A DNA stretch of 64,000 bases from Micropruina sp044224095. GTDB taxonomy: Bacteria; Actinomycetota; Actinomycetes; Propionibacteriales; Propionibacteriaceae. Position numbers and translations under genes: made by a program. Below are positions 1 through 7,857 of this stretch, in pieces (positions within the stretch are counted from its first letter, which is position 1; each line of letters begins with the position of its first letter). The stretch covers positions 1 through 64,000 of the forward strand of contig JBGALC010000012.1 of NCBI GenBank assembly GCA_044224095.1, given 5' to 3'. The notes beneath the pieces were generated by a model. That model made no database searches, was not told the DNA's origin, and worked only from the letters and a program-made list of their open reading frames with translations.

Positions 1-368
1 ACCAGCTCGGCGACCGCGGCGACGAAGTCGGCCTCGTCCAGCGGCGCCATCGCCAGCCGGCGGGCCGAGGACGCGAACCGGGCCGCGTTCTTCTCGGGCC
101 GGAACAGGGCCACCCCGCCGTCGGGCTGCCGGAACGCCTTCAGACCCTCGAAGATCTCCTGGCCGTAGTGGAAGGTGGCCGCGCCCGGATGCAGCTCGAA
201 CGGACGCCGGGCGACGATCGAGCGGTCATGCCAGCCGATGCCCTCGGTCCAGGTGGCCAACGCCATGTGATCGGAGAAGTTGGCCCCGAACACCGGCTTC
301 GCCACGATCGCGGCACGCTCGTCGGCGGGCGTCGGATGGTCGGTGCGGGTCAGGGCGAAGGTGGTCAT
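1..368 (-). CDS. ilvE: Branched-chain amino acid aminotransferase, N-terminal part
   Basis: Partial gene: the start codon (ATG, complement of 366-368) is inside and the C-terminus runs off the left edge. The visible ~122 residues match the N-terminal domain of fold-type IV PLP aminotransferases, with the run FHYGQEIFEGLKAF and then LFRPEKNAARF typical of IlvE. The enzyme transaminates leucine, isoleucine and valine with 2-oxoglutarate in the cytosol. The PLP lysine lies outside the window. It diverges from the Hcp-like gene across an 87-base gap that must hold both promoters. D-amino acid aminotransferase is the main alternative, but the N-terminal motif favours IlvE. Confidence 0.9.
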   Translation of the reverse strand, partial: MTTFALTRTDHPTPADERAAIVAKPVFGANFSDHMALATWTEGIGWHDRSIVARRPFELHPGAATFHYGQEIFEGLKAFRQPDGGVALFRPEKNAARFASSARRLAMAPLDEADFVAAVAEL

Positions 369-455
369 TGCCGCAGAGTAGTGCGCAATTCGTCGCCCTT
401 CCGAGGGCGTCCGCGCGGGGCTACTCTCAAGCACCCGCGTAGGTAGGAGGCGCCC

Positions 456-965
456 ATGCCCAGTTACCTGACGATTCCCGGCATCCCCGGGGACTCGGCC
501 GCCGACCGCCACGAAGGCGCCATCGAGATCGACGACTGGGCGTTCGGCTGCACCGTCGCCAGCGGCAGTTTCGGCACCGGCACCCGGGCCAATCGGCCCG
601 AGTTCAGCGACCTGACGCTGACCTGCCGCAGCGGCTCCGCGTCGCCGCGGCTGCTGGAGGCCTGCGCCACCGGACGGGCGATCCCCGGCGCGGTGCTGGC
701 CCACGACCAGGGAGCGGACCGGCCGGTCACCACCACCGAGGTGCGGCTGACCGACGTCCGGGTCACCGGCTACACGGTCAGCGGGGGCGCCGACGCAGTG
801 CTCGACGAGGTGCGGCTGAGTTTCGCGTCCGTCACCTTCAGCGTCCGGGTGCCGCGGCCCGACGGCCGGGCCGGCGACCCGGTGACGACCACCCAGCCGT
901 CATCCGGCTCCCCGGTGCCCGCCCCGGGCAGCGGCGGCGTGTGGCGTCCGCGCGCACCGACCTGA
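456..965 (+). CDS. Hcp-like (type VI secretion tube family) protein, orphan
   Basis: 169 residues, close to the usual Hcp length of about 160-170. It opens with a beta-strand start (LTIPGIPGDSAADRHEGAIE), then DWAFG, EFSDLTLTCR, a LLEACATGRAI stretch, and ends with VTFSVRVPRPDG. This is the order seen in Hcp1-family ring proteins (PF05638): a tight beta-barrel with one helix formed around the ACATG segment. A good ribosome site (GGAGG) precedes the ATG. The C-terminal ~30 residues are Pro/Gly/Ser rich and probably disordered. No sheath, spike, baseplate or ClpV gene is visible, so a complete T6SS is not supported. It leads a cluster with two CHAT proteases and a hydrolase. Confidence 0.72.
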   Translation: MPSYLTIPGIPGDSAADRHEGAIEIDDWAFGCTVASGSFGTGTRANRPEFSDLTLTCRSGSASPRLLEACATGRAIPGAVLAHDQGADRPVTTTEVRLTDVRVTGYTVSGGADAVLDEVRLSFASVTFSVRVPRPDGRAGDPVTTTQPSSGSPVPAPGSGGVWRPRAPT

Positions 966-1067
966 GCCAGGTCGGTCCCCGCTGCCCTTCTCGCGCGCCG
1001 CGCCGAGCCCTACGCTGCGTATCATCGCGCGACCGCGCCGCCTCTATGGGCCCGAGAGGAGTCGTCG

Positions 1068-3116
1068 ATGGACCCGGTCGTTGTACTCGATGCCGCCATG
1101 ACTCTGGCCGCCGCACGCGCGGCGATGGACCTGGTCGGCCCCACCGAAATGGCCGTGGTGCGACGCCGCGACCCCCGCGCCACCGGCGCCATCCTGTGGT
1201 ACCCGCTGAGCGAGGAGGACCGGGCGCGGGTGATGGCCCCGGAGCTCGACCCGGCGATGCCGCTGGGCGTCTCCCTCGACCTGCACGAACACGGCGCCGA
1301 CGACGTCCGCCAGCTGACCGACCCCTCGGTGGCCGCCGGGCAGTGGTGCGGCCTGGTGGTGGACGGCGGTCGCGCCGTCGGGTGGATGTGGGGCACCGCA
1401 CAGAACGACCGGGGGCCGACCCGGGGCATCGACTTCGGCCCCGGCGGCGGACGGTGGACGAACGCCCAGCCCCCGCCCGCGGTCGGTGCCGAGGCCCCCC
1501 CGGAGGCGGTGGCACCCGTGCCCTCGGCCGCGCCGGTCCAGGCCTACCCGCGGGTCGACGTGCCCGAGTCGGTGCCGCCGGCGACGACCTTCGACGTGGT
1601 GGTGGGACTCTCCAAGCAGGCCCAGCCCGGCGTCCAGGGCGCGGTGATGACGATCACCCCCGACCGGACGACCACCCACCTCACGCTGCAGATCAAGGCG
1701 GAGAACTTCACCGTCGCCCAGGTGCGCCAGGACCTCGAGTTCGACCCCGCCGACGTCACCGCCCACACGGCCACCTTCACGGTCACCGCGCCGGCGGTCA
1801 CCGCGCCGTGGCGCGGCCGGATCGAGGTCGAGTACAGCCTGAACGGACTGCTGATCGGCACCGCCTGGCGCGAGCTGCTGGTCGCCCCGGGCGCCCCCGC
1901 CGAGGCGCCGACGTCGACCTCGGGCGGCGAGGTCGCGGTGAACCTCGACCAGAGCGTGCCGATCGACCTGACCGTGTCGATCAGCCGCGGCGAGGACGAC
2001 GGCACCTTCCTGTGGACCTTCGTCACCAACCACCCGGTGGAGCTGCCCGACGAACAGGTGATCACCCGCCTCAAGCAGGACACCGCCGAGAGCTTCGCCT
2101 TGCGCAAGGTCCGCGAGATGGCCCAGGTGGACGGCAGCCCGACCGCCGAGCTGCGGATCGACGGCATCGCCACCGAGATCGCCGACCAGATGCCGCTGCC
2201 GTTCTGGAGGCTGCTGGCGCAGGTCTGGCGGATCGCCAAGGACGCCGGACGGCTGCCCACCCTGCTGCTGGTCTCCCAGGAGTCGCTGATGCCCTGGGAG
2301 CTGGCCACCACCGACGACGAGTTCATCGTCGACCGCGGCCTGGTCGACGCCGCCGCGCCGCAGCTGCTCGGCGCCCAGGTGATCGTCGGCCGCTGGCGGC
2401 CGGCCGGTCCGGAGACGCCCTCCGGCGTGCGGCGTCCGACCGCCACCCCGGCCGAGTCGATGGCGATCAGGAGCCTGGCCGTCGTGGTCGGCGAGTTCGG
2501 CCCCAGTTCGGGGATGAAGTCGCTCAAGGAGGCGATCGAGGAGGGCCGCGCGCTCACCGACACCTACCAGCCGTCGGTCTGGGTCAAGGCCACCGACTCC
2601 GAGGTCGCCTCGCTGCTCAAGGGCCGGCTGACCGACCGCGGCATGCCGGTGGACGCCCAGGTGCTGCACGTCGCCTCGCACGGGGAGGTCGACCCCGACT
2701 CCCCGATCAACAGCGGCGTCATCCTGTCCAACTCGTCGGTGCGGATCGACGAGTCGATCGTGATCGGCTCCGACTTCACCAAGGCCGCCGCACCGCTGGT
2801 GTTCCTGAACTGCTGCCAGCTGGCCACCGAGACCGGCGGCGCCCTGATCGAGGGAGGTCTGGCGGCGGCGTTCCTGCGGGCCGGCGCCCGGGCGTTCGTG
2901 GCCCCGCTGTGGAACGTCAACGACACCATCGCCAAGGACACCGCGCTCGCGTTCTACGCCGAGACCATCGGCAAGGGGCGTCCGGTCGGCGAGGTGATGC
3001 GCGAGCTGCGCGCCCGGTTCAGCACCGCCTTCCAGGAACGCGACCAGACCACCCCGCTCGCCTACGCCTACTACGGGCATCCCGGACTGATCCTCTCCAG
3101 GCAGGAGACCAACTGA
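1068..3116 (+). CDS. CHAT-domain (caspase-like) protease
   Basis: 682 residues, cytosolic, with no signal peptide or membrane segment. Residues 1-110 form an alpha/beta region of uncertain family (slightly CBS-like). About 160-280 is a beta-rich segment (TTFDVVVGLS, then alternating strands) and 395-445 is the QESLMPWEL lead-in usual before CHAT. The CHAT domain spans ~465-680, with the catalytic pair visible as His538 (LHVASHG) and Cys583 (FLNCCQ). CHAT proteases are clan CD caspase relatives, often found in bacterial conflict or programmed-death modules. The start has a GAGGAG ribosome site. The stop overlaps the next ATG (TGATG), so the two are probably translationally coupled. Substrate and trigger are unknown. 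Confidence 0.85.
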   Translation: MDPVVVLDAAMTLAAARAAMDLVGPTEMAVVRRRDPRATGAILWYPLSEEDRARVMAPELDPAMPLGVSLDLHEHGADDVRQLTDPSVAAGQWCGLVVDGGRAVGWMWGTAQNDRGPTRGIDFGPGGGRWTNAQPPPAVGAEAPPEAVAPVPSAAPVQAYPRVDVPESVPPATTFDVVVGLSKQAQPGVQGAVMTITPDRTTTHLTLQIKAENFTVAQVRQDLEFDPADVTAHTATFTVTAPAVTAPWRGRIEVEYSLNGLLIGTAWRELLVAPGAPAEAPTSTSGGEVAVNLDQSVPIDLTVSISRGEDDGTFLWTFVTNHPVELPDEQVITRLKQDTAESFALRKVREMAQVDGSPTAELRIDGIATEIADQMPLPFWRLLAQVWRIAKDAGRLPTLLLVSQESLMPWELATTDDEFIVDRGLVDAAAPQLLGAQVIVGRWRPAGPETPSGVRRPTATPAESMAIRSLAVVVGEFGPSSGMKSLKEAIEEGRALTDTYQPSVWVKATDSEVASLLKGRLTDRGMPVDAQVLHVASHGEVDPDSPINSGVILSNSSVRIDESIVIGSDFTKAAAPLVFLNCCQLATETGGALIEGGLAAAFLRAGARAFVAPLWNVNDTIAKDTALAFYAETIGKGRPVGEVMRELRARFSTAFQERDQTTPLAYAYYGHPGLILSRQETN

Positions 3117-4615
3117 TGGCAACCCTCGACGGCAGTTCCAGACAGGTCAACCTCGGCCAGGGCATCGCGCTGCGCGCGCCCGGCCTGCGCGGGCGGGCCG
3201 AGGCCCACAATGTGGCTCCCGGCTCGGACACCCGGGCCCCCGAGGTGGACGGCTCGGGGGCCGCCCTGGACGCCGCGCTGGCCCAGGAGGGTTTCCTTCG
3301 GCTGCGGGTGATCACCCTGGACGTCGCCCCGGTTCCGCATGCACCGCCGGGCGACCTGCGGGCGCCGGTCTCCGACGAGCCGGGGATGGAGGTGACCGTG
3401 CCCGACCTCGGCGACGACGTGGCCCAGGTGCTGCTGGCGGTGGACGAGAACGGCGTGGTCAGCTGGAACTTCCCGGTCGACTCCGGGGACGCCCTGGCAC
3501 CCACCACGCGGGGCGGCGGCGACGTCGTCCGGTTCATCGTGCCCGCCTTCGCGACCACCCCCGACCCGGGCGGCGACGCCGACACCCGCGGCATCTTCGG
3601 GCTGGTCGGGCGCAAGGTGCTCGAGCTGGTCGCGCTGCCGCTGGCGGAACTCGTGGTGCCGCCGCTGGCCGGCGCGGCGGCCCGGCTGTGGGAGTCGAAG
3701 TCGCGGATCGCCCGGGCCCGCACCTTCACCCCGGCCAACTTCACCAGCGCCGACGTGCCCAGCCTCGAGGACGCCGACTGGGAGCGGCTGGCCGCCGGCC
3801 GCAGCCTGTGGTTCGTGCACGGCACCTTCGTCAACACCCACACCGCCTTCCAGGCCTTCCCCACCGAACTGCTCGCCTCGCTCAGCGACCACTACGGCGG
3901 ACGGGTCGCGGCCATCGACCACCACACGCTGGGGATCGACCCGCTCGGCAACGCCGACCTGGTCCGCGAGCTGGTGCCCGACGGTGTGCAGATCGACGCC
4001 GACATCGTCTGCCACAGTCGCGGCGGCCTGGTCAGCCGGGCGCTGGCCGGCCAGGGCGGCGACGCGGTGTTCGACGTCCGGCGCATCGTCCACGTGGCCA
4101 GCGCCAACCACGGCACGGCGCTGGCGACGCCCAGCAACCTGGTGCCGTTCATCGACCGGGTGACCACCATCGTCAACCTCATCCCCGACGGCCCTGCGGC
4201 GGTGGTGGAGGCGACCCTCACCTCGGTGCTGGTGGTGGTCAAGATCATCGCCAAGTACGGCCTGGTCGGCATTCCGGGGCTGTCCGCGATGGACTCGGCG
4301 GGCGACTTCCTGGGCGGGTTCAACTCGGCCGAGCTGCCCACCGAGCAGTTCGCCGTCGCCGCCGACTTCACCCCGTCCGGCGGCTGGCGGGCGATGGCGT
4401 TGCGGAACGTCGAGAACGTGGTGGTCGACCGGGTCTTCGGCAGCACCGCCAACGACCTGGTGGTGCCGACCGCCGGCGTCTACGAGGGCGAGGACGCCAT
4501 GCAGATCCGCGAGGACCGCCGGCTGGTGCTGCCCAAGGCCCGCGGCGTCTACCACGGCAGCTTCTTCGGCCAACGCGACGTGGCCACCCGGATCGCGGGC
4601 TGGCTGACCGGATAG
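3116..4615 (+). CDS. Alpha/beta-hydrolase (lipase/PGAP1-like) of the CHAT cluster
   Basis: 499 residues. The N-terminal ~200 residues are not recognised. From ~225 an alpha/beta-hydrolase fold is evident: an oxyanion-type FVHGTF strand (233-238), a nucleophile elbow CHSRGG (Ser301, a GxSxG variant with His in the first position), and later HVASANHGT, resembling PGAP1-like or triacylglycerol-lipase-like enzymes. A hydrophobic stretch near the middle of the catalytic domain may be a lid or membrane contact. It starts on the last base of the upstream CHAT stop codon and is followed after 9 bases by the second CHAT gene. A phospholipase or esterase role is inference, and the acid residue of the triad was not located. 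Confidence 0.7.
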   Translation: MATLDGSSRQVNLGQGIALRAPGLRGRAEAHNVAPGSDTRAPEVDGSGAALDAALAQEGFLRLRVITLDVAPVPHAPPGDLRAPVSDEPGMEVTVPDLGDDVAQVLLAVDENGVVSWNFPVDSGDALAPTTRGGGDVVRFIVPAFATTPDPGGDADTRGIFGLVGRKVLELVALPLAELVVPPLAGAAARLWESKSRIARARTFTPANFTSADVPSLEDADWERLAAGRSLWFVHGTFVNTHTAFQAFPTELLASLSDHYGGRVAAIDHHTLGIDPLGNADLVRELVPDGVQIDADIVCHSRGGLVSRALAGQGGDAVFDVRRIVHVASANHGTALATPSNLVPFIDRVTTIVNLIPDGPAAVVEATLTSVLVVVKIIAKYGLVGIPGLSAMDSAGDFLGGFNSAELPTEQFAVAADFTPSGGWRAMALRNVENVVVDRVFGSTANDLVVPTAGVYEGEDAMQIREDRRLVLPKARGVYHGSFFGQRDVATRIAGWLTG

Positions 4616-4624
4616 GAGCTCCAC

Positions 4625-6793
4625 GTGGCGGTGCTGGATTACCTGGACTTCGACCTCGAGGTCGAGTCCACCGGCGCGCCCGACGCCTACCGGGTGTCGG
4701 TGGTCTCCTCGCCCAGCGGCGAGGCCTCCGGCAGCATGACCTTCCCGTTCAACCCCGACGCCCTGGAGAACGTGATCCTCAAGCTCGGCCGCACCCGCTC
4801 CGGCGTCCGGGCGATCGGCTCGCCCACCCAGCAGCTGGCCAAGCAGTTCGGCAGCACCCTCTACGACGCCCTGTTCGCCGGCGAGGTGGGGATCTGCTTC
4901 CGGCGCAGCCTGGACGCCGCGGCCGCCGGCGGCAAGGGGCTGCGGATCAGGCTGCGGCTGGGTGAGGCGCCACAACTCGCCGACGTGCCCTGGGAGTACC
5001 TGTACCCGGCCGGGCTGAAGCAGTTCCTGGTGCTGTCCACCAAGACCCCGGTGGTGCGCTACCTGGAGCAGCCCCGCCAGGTGCAGCCGCTGCTGGTCAC
5101 CCCGCCGCTGCAGGTGCTGGTCGTGGTCGCCGCGCCGACCAACCTGGCCACCCTGGACGTGGGGGGCGAGGTGCAGCGGATCCGCGCCGCGCTGGCCGGG
5201 CTGGAGGCGTCCGGCATGGTGACGGTGACGGTGATCGCGAACGCCACGCTGGCCGAGCTGCGGCGCACGCTGCGGCGCGGCACCTTCCATGTGCTGCACT
5301 TCATCGGGCACGGCGGCTTCAACGACCACACCGCCGAGGGCATGCTGGCCTTCGAGGACGACAACCACCTCGCGCACATGGTCTCGGGCTCCGACCTGGC
5401 CACCATGGTGCACGACCACGACACGCTGCGGCTGGTGCTGCTGAACGCCTGCGAGGGCGCCCGGCAGTCGCCGGCCGACCCGTTCGGCGGGGTCGCCCAG
5501 AGCCTGGTCGCGCAGGGCATTCCGGCCGTCGTGGCGATGCAGTTCGAGATCACCGACACCGCCGCGACCGTGTTCAGCGCCGAGTTCTACGCCGCCATCG
5601 CCGACGGCTACCCGATCGACGCCGCGCTCGCCGAGGCCCGGGTGGCCGTGTTCAGCGACGACAACGACGTCGAGTGGGGCACCCCGGTGCTCTACCTGCG
5701 GGCCAGCGACGGCCGGATCTTCGACGTGGCCGGGCACAGCCAGCCGCCGCAGCCGCTCCAACAGCCGCCGGCGGCCACCCCGGAGGCCGGCGGCGCACGG
5801 GTGATCCCGGTGGTCGTGCCGCCGTGGCCGTCCGGTCCCGCCGGTGGTGACGGCGGTGAGGGCGGCGACGCCGGCGCCGGCATGGCTCCCCCGGAGGAGG
5901 CGCGCCCGGGACCGCCGGGCACCGGCGGCGGATCCGGCGCCAGGTGGGCGATCCTCGGTGCGGTGGCGGCGGTGCTCGCGATCGCGGTGTTCCTGGCCTG
6001 GCCGTACGTCTTCCCCAACCCGATCCCCGGCCCCACGGAGTCGCCGACGCCGACGCTCCCGATCACCCCGACGATCCGGACGCCGACCCCGTCGCCGACG
6101 CCGACCCCGTCCCGGACCTCGGCGTCGCTGCCCCCGGTGCGGGCGGTGCCGGCCCTGAAGGCGCTGCGCGGCTCGGTGACCATCGACGGCAACACCGACG
6201 ACTGGCAATGGCAGCTGGTGGCGCGCGCCGAACACCAGATCGCCGGCAAGACCAGCGCCACCGGCGACATCTACCTGATGTGGGACGACCAGGCGCTCTA
6301 CCTGCTCGCCCTGGTCGAGGACCCCGACCATCGCGCCCCTGATCCCAACCAACCCAGCCGGGTGTTCCGCGGCGACGCGGTGATCCTCGAACTGGGGCCG
6401 GACAAGAGCCGACTCTCCCCGTCCGACCTGGCCCGCCCGATCGACGCCTACTACATGTTCGGCCTGCCGGCCGGCGCCAACAACGCACCGGTCCGCGCCA
6501 TCCTCGGCCCCAACGCCAAGGGCACCTCGTTCGAGGCGCCCCGCGACCCGCAGACCCTGCAGGCGGCGATCACCATCACCCGCACCGGCTACGTGCTGGA
6601 GGCCAGGATCCCGTGGCGCACCACCCGGCTCAACAGCGTCCGGGCCGGGGCGGTGTTCGCCGCCAACGTGCAGGTCTCGGAGCGCAAGCCCGGCGATTAC
6701 GCGAACCTGGGCATGCGCAGCACCAACCCGCAGCGGACGGCCGAGCTCCGGGCGCACCCGGCGTACTGGCAGGCGCTCGAGCTTCAGGCCTGA
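4625..6793 (+). CDS. Membrane-anchored CHAT protease with C-terminal CBM9-like domain
   Basis: 722 residues, GTG start after an AGGAG site. Residues ~1-365 are cytosolic: a leader domain with VPWEYLY (121-127) and then CHAT with His229 (HFIGHGG) and Cys276 (LLNACEG). A Pro/Gly-rich linker (370-440) leads to one transmembrane helix (441-463, Arg440 on its N side, so N-in/C-out is predicted). A Pro/Thr linker follows, then residues ~515-722 resembling a carbohydrate-binding family 9-like beta-sandwich (GSVTIDGNTDDW, YLLALVEDPDH, VLEARIPW). It may sense something outside and signal to the CHAT domain inside; that is inference. Its last 10 bases overlap the convergent ABC ATPase gene. Confidence 0.82.
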   Translation: MAVLDYLDFDLEVESTGAPDAYRVSVVSSPSGEASGSMTFPFNPDALENVILKLGRTRSGVRAIGSPTQQLAKQFGSTLYDALFAGEVGICFRRSLDAAAAGGKGLRIRLRLGEAPQLADVPWEYLYPAGLKQFLVLSTKTPVVRYLEQPRQVQPLLVTPPLQVLVVVAAPTNLATLDVGGEVQRIRAALAGLEASGMVTVTVIANATLAELRRTLRRGTFHVLHFIGHGGFNDHTAEGMLAFEDDNHLAHMVSGSDLATMVHDHDTLRLVLLNACEGARQSPADPFGGVAQSLVAQGIPAVVAMQFEITDTAATVFSAEFYAAIADGYPIDAALAEARVAVFSDDNDVEWGTPVLYLRASDGRIFDVAGHSQPPQPLQQPPAATPEAGGARVIPVVVPPWPSGPAGGDGGEGGDAGAGMAPPEEARPGPPGTGGGSGARWAILGAVAAVLAIAVFLAWPYVFPNPIPGPTESPTPTLPITPTIRTPTPSPTPTPSRTSASLPPVRAVPALKALRGSVTIDGNTDDWQWQLVARAEHQIAGKTSATGDIYLMWDDQALYLLALVEDPDHRAPDPNQPSRVFRGDAVILELGPDKSRLSPSDLARPIDAYYMFGLPAGANNAPVRAILGPNAKGTSFEAPRDPQTLQAAITITRTGYVLEARIPWRTTRLNSVRAGAVFAANVQVSERKPGDYANLGMRSTNPQRTAELRAHPAYWQALELQA

Positions 6794-7857
6794 GCCCGGC
6801 CGGCACCGGAACCGAGCGGCACCTCGTGTCCGGTCTCGGCGACCCGCACGCCGATCCGGTCGCCGGGAGCGACCCGCTGGGCACCCGGCGTCCGGACGGT
6901 GAGGAGAACGGTCCGTCCGGCGCCCTCGACGGCCACCCGCACCAGGGAGGCGTGACCGCGGAACTCCGCGTCGCGGACCGTGCCGGCGACCGGGCCGCCG
7001 TCCGGGCCCACGATCCGGAACTGCTCCGGCCGCAGCACCACCAGCGTCGCGGCGCCGTCGGCGGTCAACGGGGCTCCGTCCGTGGCCACCGGTCCCAGCC
7101 GGGTGTCGACGACGGCGCCGCGCCGCACCCCCTCCAGCAGCACCGCCTCCCCGACGAACCCGGCCACCCAGGCGTCCGCGGGACGCCGGTACACCTCGGC
7201 GGGCGTGCCCAGCTGCACCAGCGAACCGTTGTGCAGCACCGCCACCCGGTCGCACAGGCCGAGCGCCTCGTCCTGGTCGTGGGTGATCAGCAGCGTGGTC
7301 ACCCCGGCGTCCCGCAGGGTGGCCACCACGTCGGCCCGCACCTGGGCGCGCAGCGTGGCGTCCAGGGCGTTGAAGGGCTCGTCGAGCAGCACCAGCCGGG
7401 GCCGGATCGCCAGCGCCCGGGCCAGCGCCACCCGCTGCTGCTGGCCGCCGGAGAGCTCGTGGGGCATCCGGGCGCCGAGGCCGTCCAGGCCGACGAGCCG
7501 CAGCAGTTCGTTGACCCACGGGTCGCCGAGCGCCCGGCGGGCGGCGAGCCCGCGCACCCCGTAGCCGATGTTCGCCGCCACGTTCATGGTGCCGAACAGC
7601 GCCCCGTCCTGGGGCACCAGGCCGATCGCGCGGCGCTCGGGCGGCATCGTGGTGATGTCGGCGTCGTCGATCAGCAGCCGTCCGGCGCTCGGCGGGTGCA
7701 GTCCCGCCAGCACCCGGACGAGGGTCGTCTTCCCGCTGCCGGACGGCCCCAGCACGGCGACCAGCTCGCCGGGCTCGACCCGCAGCGTCAGGTCCTGCAG
7801 GACGGCGGGCGCGCCGCGGTAGCCGGCCCGCAGGCCCTCGATCCGCAGCCCGGTCAT
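6784..7857 (-). CDS. Ferric iron ABC transporter, ATP-binding protein (FbpC-like)
   Basis: 357 residues. Walker A GPSGSGKTT, signature LSGGQQQR, Walker B LVLLDEP and the H-loop LLITHD are all visible, followed by a C-terminal TOBE-type domain (VVLRPEQFRIVG onward). This is the CUT/POTRA family that energises Fe3+, spermidine or thiamine importers; the linked FbpA-like binding protein points to iron. The ATG overlaps the permease stop by 4 bases (ATGA), so it is the last, translationally coupled gene of the operon. Confidence 0.88.
   Translation of the reverse strand: MTGLRIEGLRAGYRGAPAVLQDLTLRVEPGELVAVLGPSGSGKTTLVRVLAGLHPPSAGRLLIDDADITTMPPERRAIGLVPQDGALFGTMNVAANIGYGVRGLAARRALGDPWVNELLRLVGLDGLGARMPHELSGGQQQRVALARALAIRPRLVLLDEPFNALDATLRAQVRADVVATLRDAGVTTLLITHDQDEALGLCDRVAVLHNGSLVQLGTPAEVYRRPADAWVAGFVGEAVLLEGVRRGAVVDTRLGPVATDGAPLTADGAATLVVLRPEQFRIVGPDGGPVAGTVRDAEFRGHASLVRVAVEGAGRTVLLTVRTPGAQRVAPGDRIGVRVAETGHEVPLGSGAGRAQA

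Noticed and set aside
456..965. A type VI secretion system
   Set aside because: Only an Hcp-like gene is present; no sheath, VgrG, baseplate or ClpV gene is seen in the window, so only an Hcp-family protein is called.
1044..3122. A 692-codon minus-strand frame antisense to the first CHAT gene
   Set aside because: The plus strand has clear CHAT motifs and a ribosome site; the antisense product is low-complexity and matches nothing.
3071..7519. A very long open frame on the minus strand opposite the CHAT cluster
   Set aside because: It is antisense to well-supported genes, spans several of them and has the Arg/Gly/Pro-rich composition produced by high GC.
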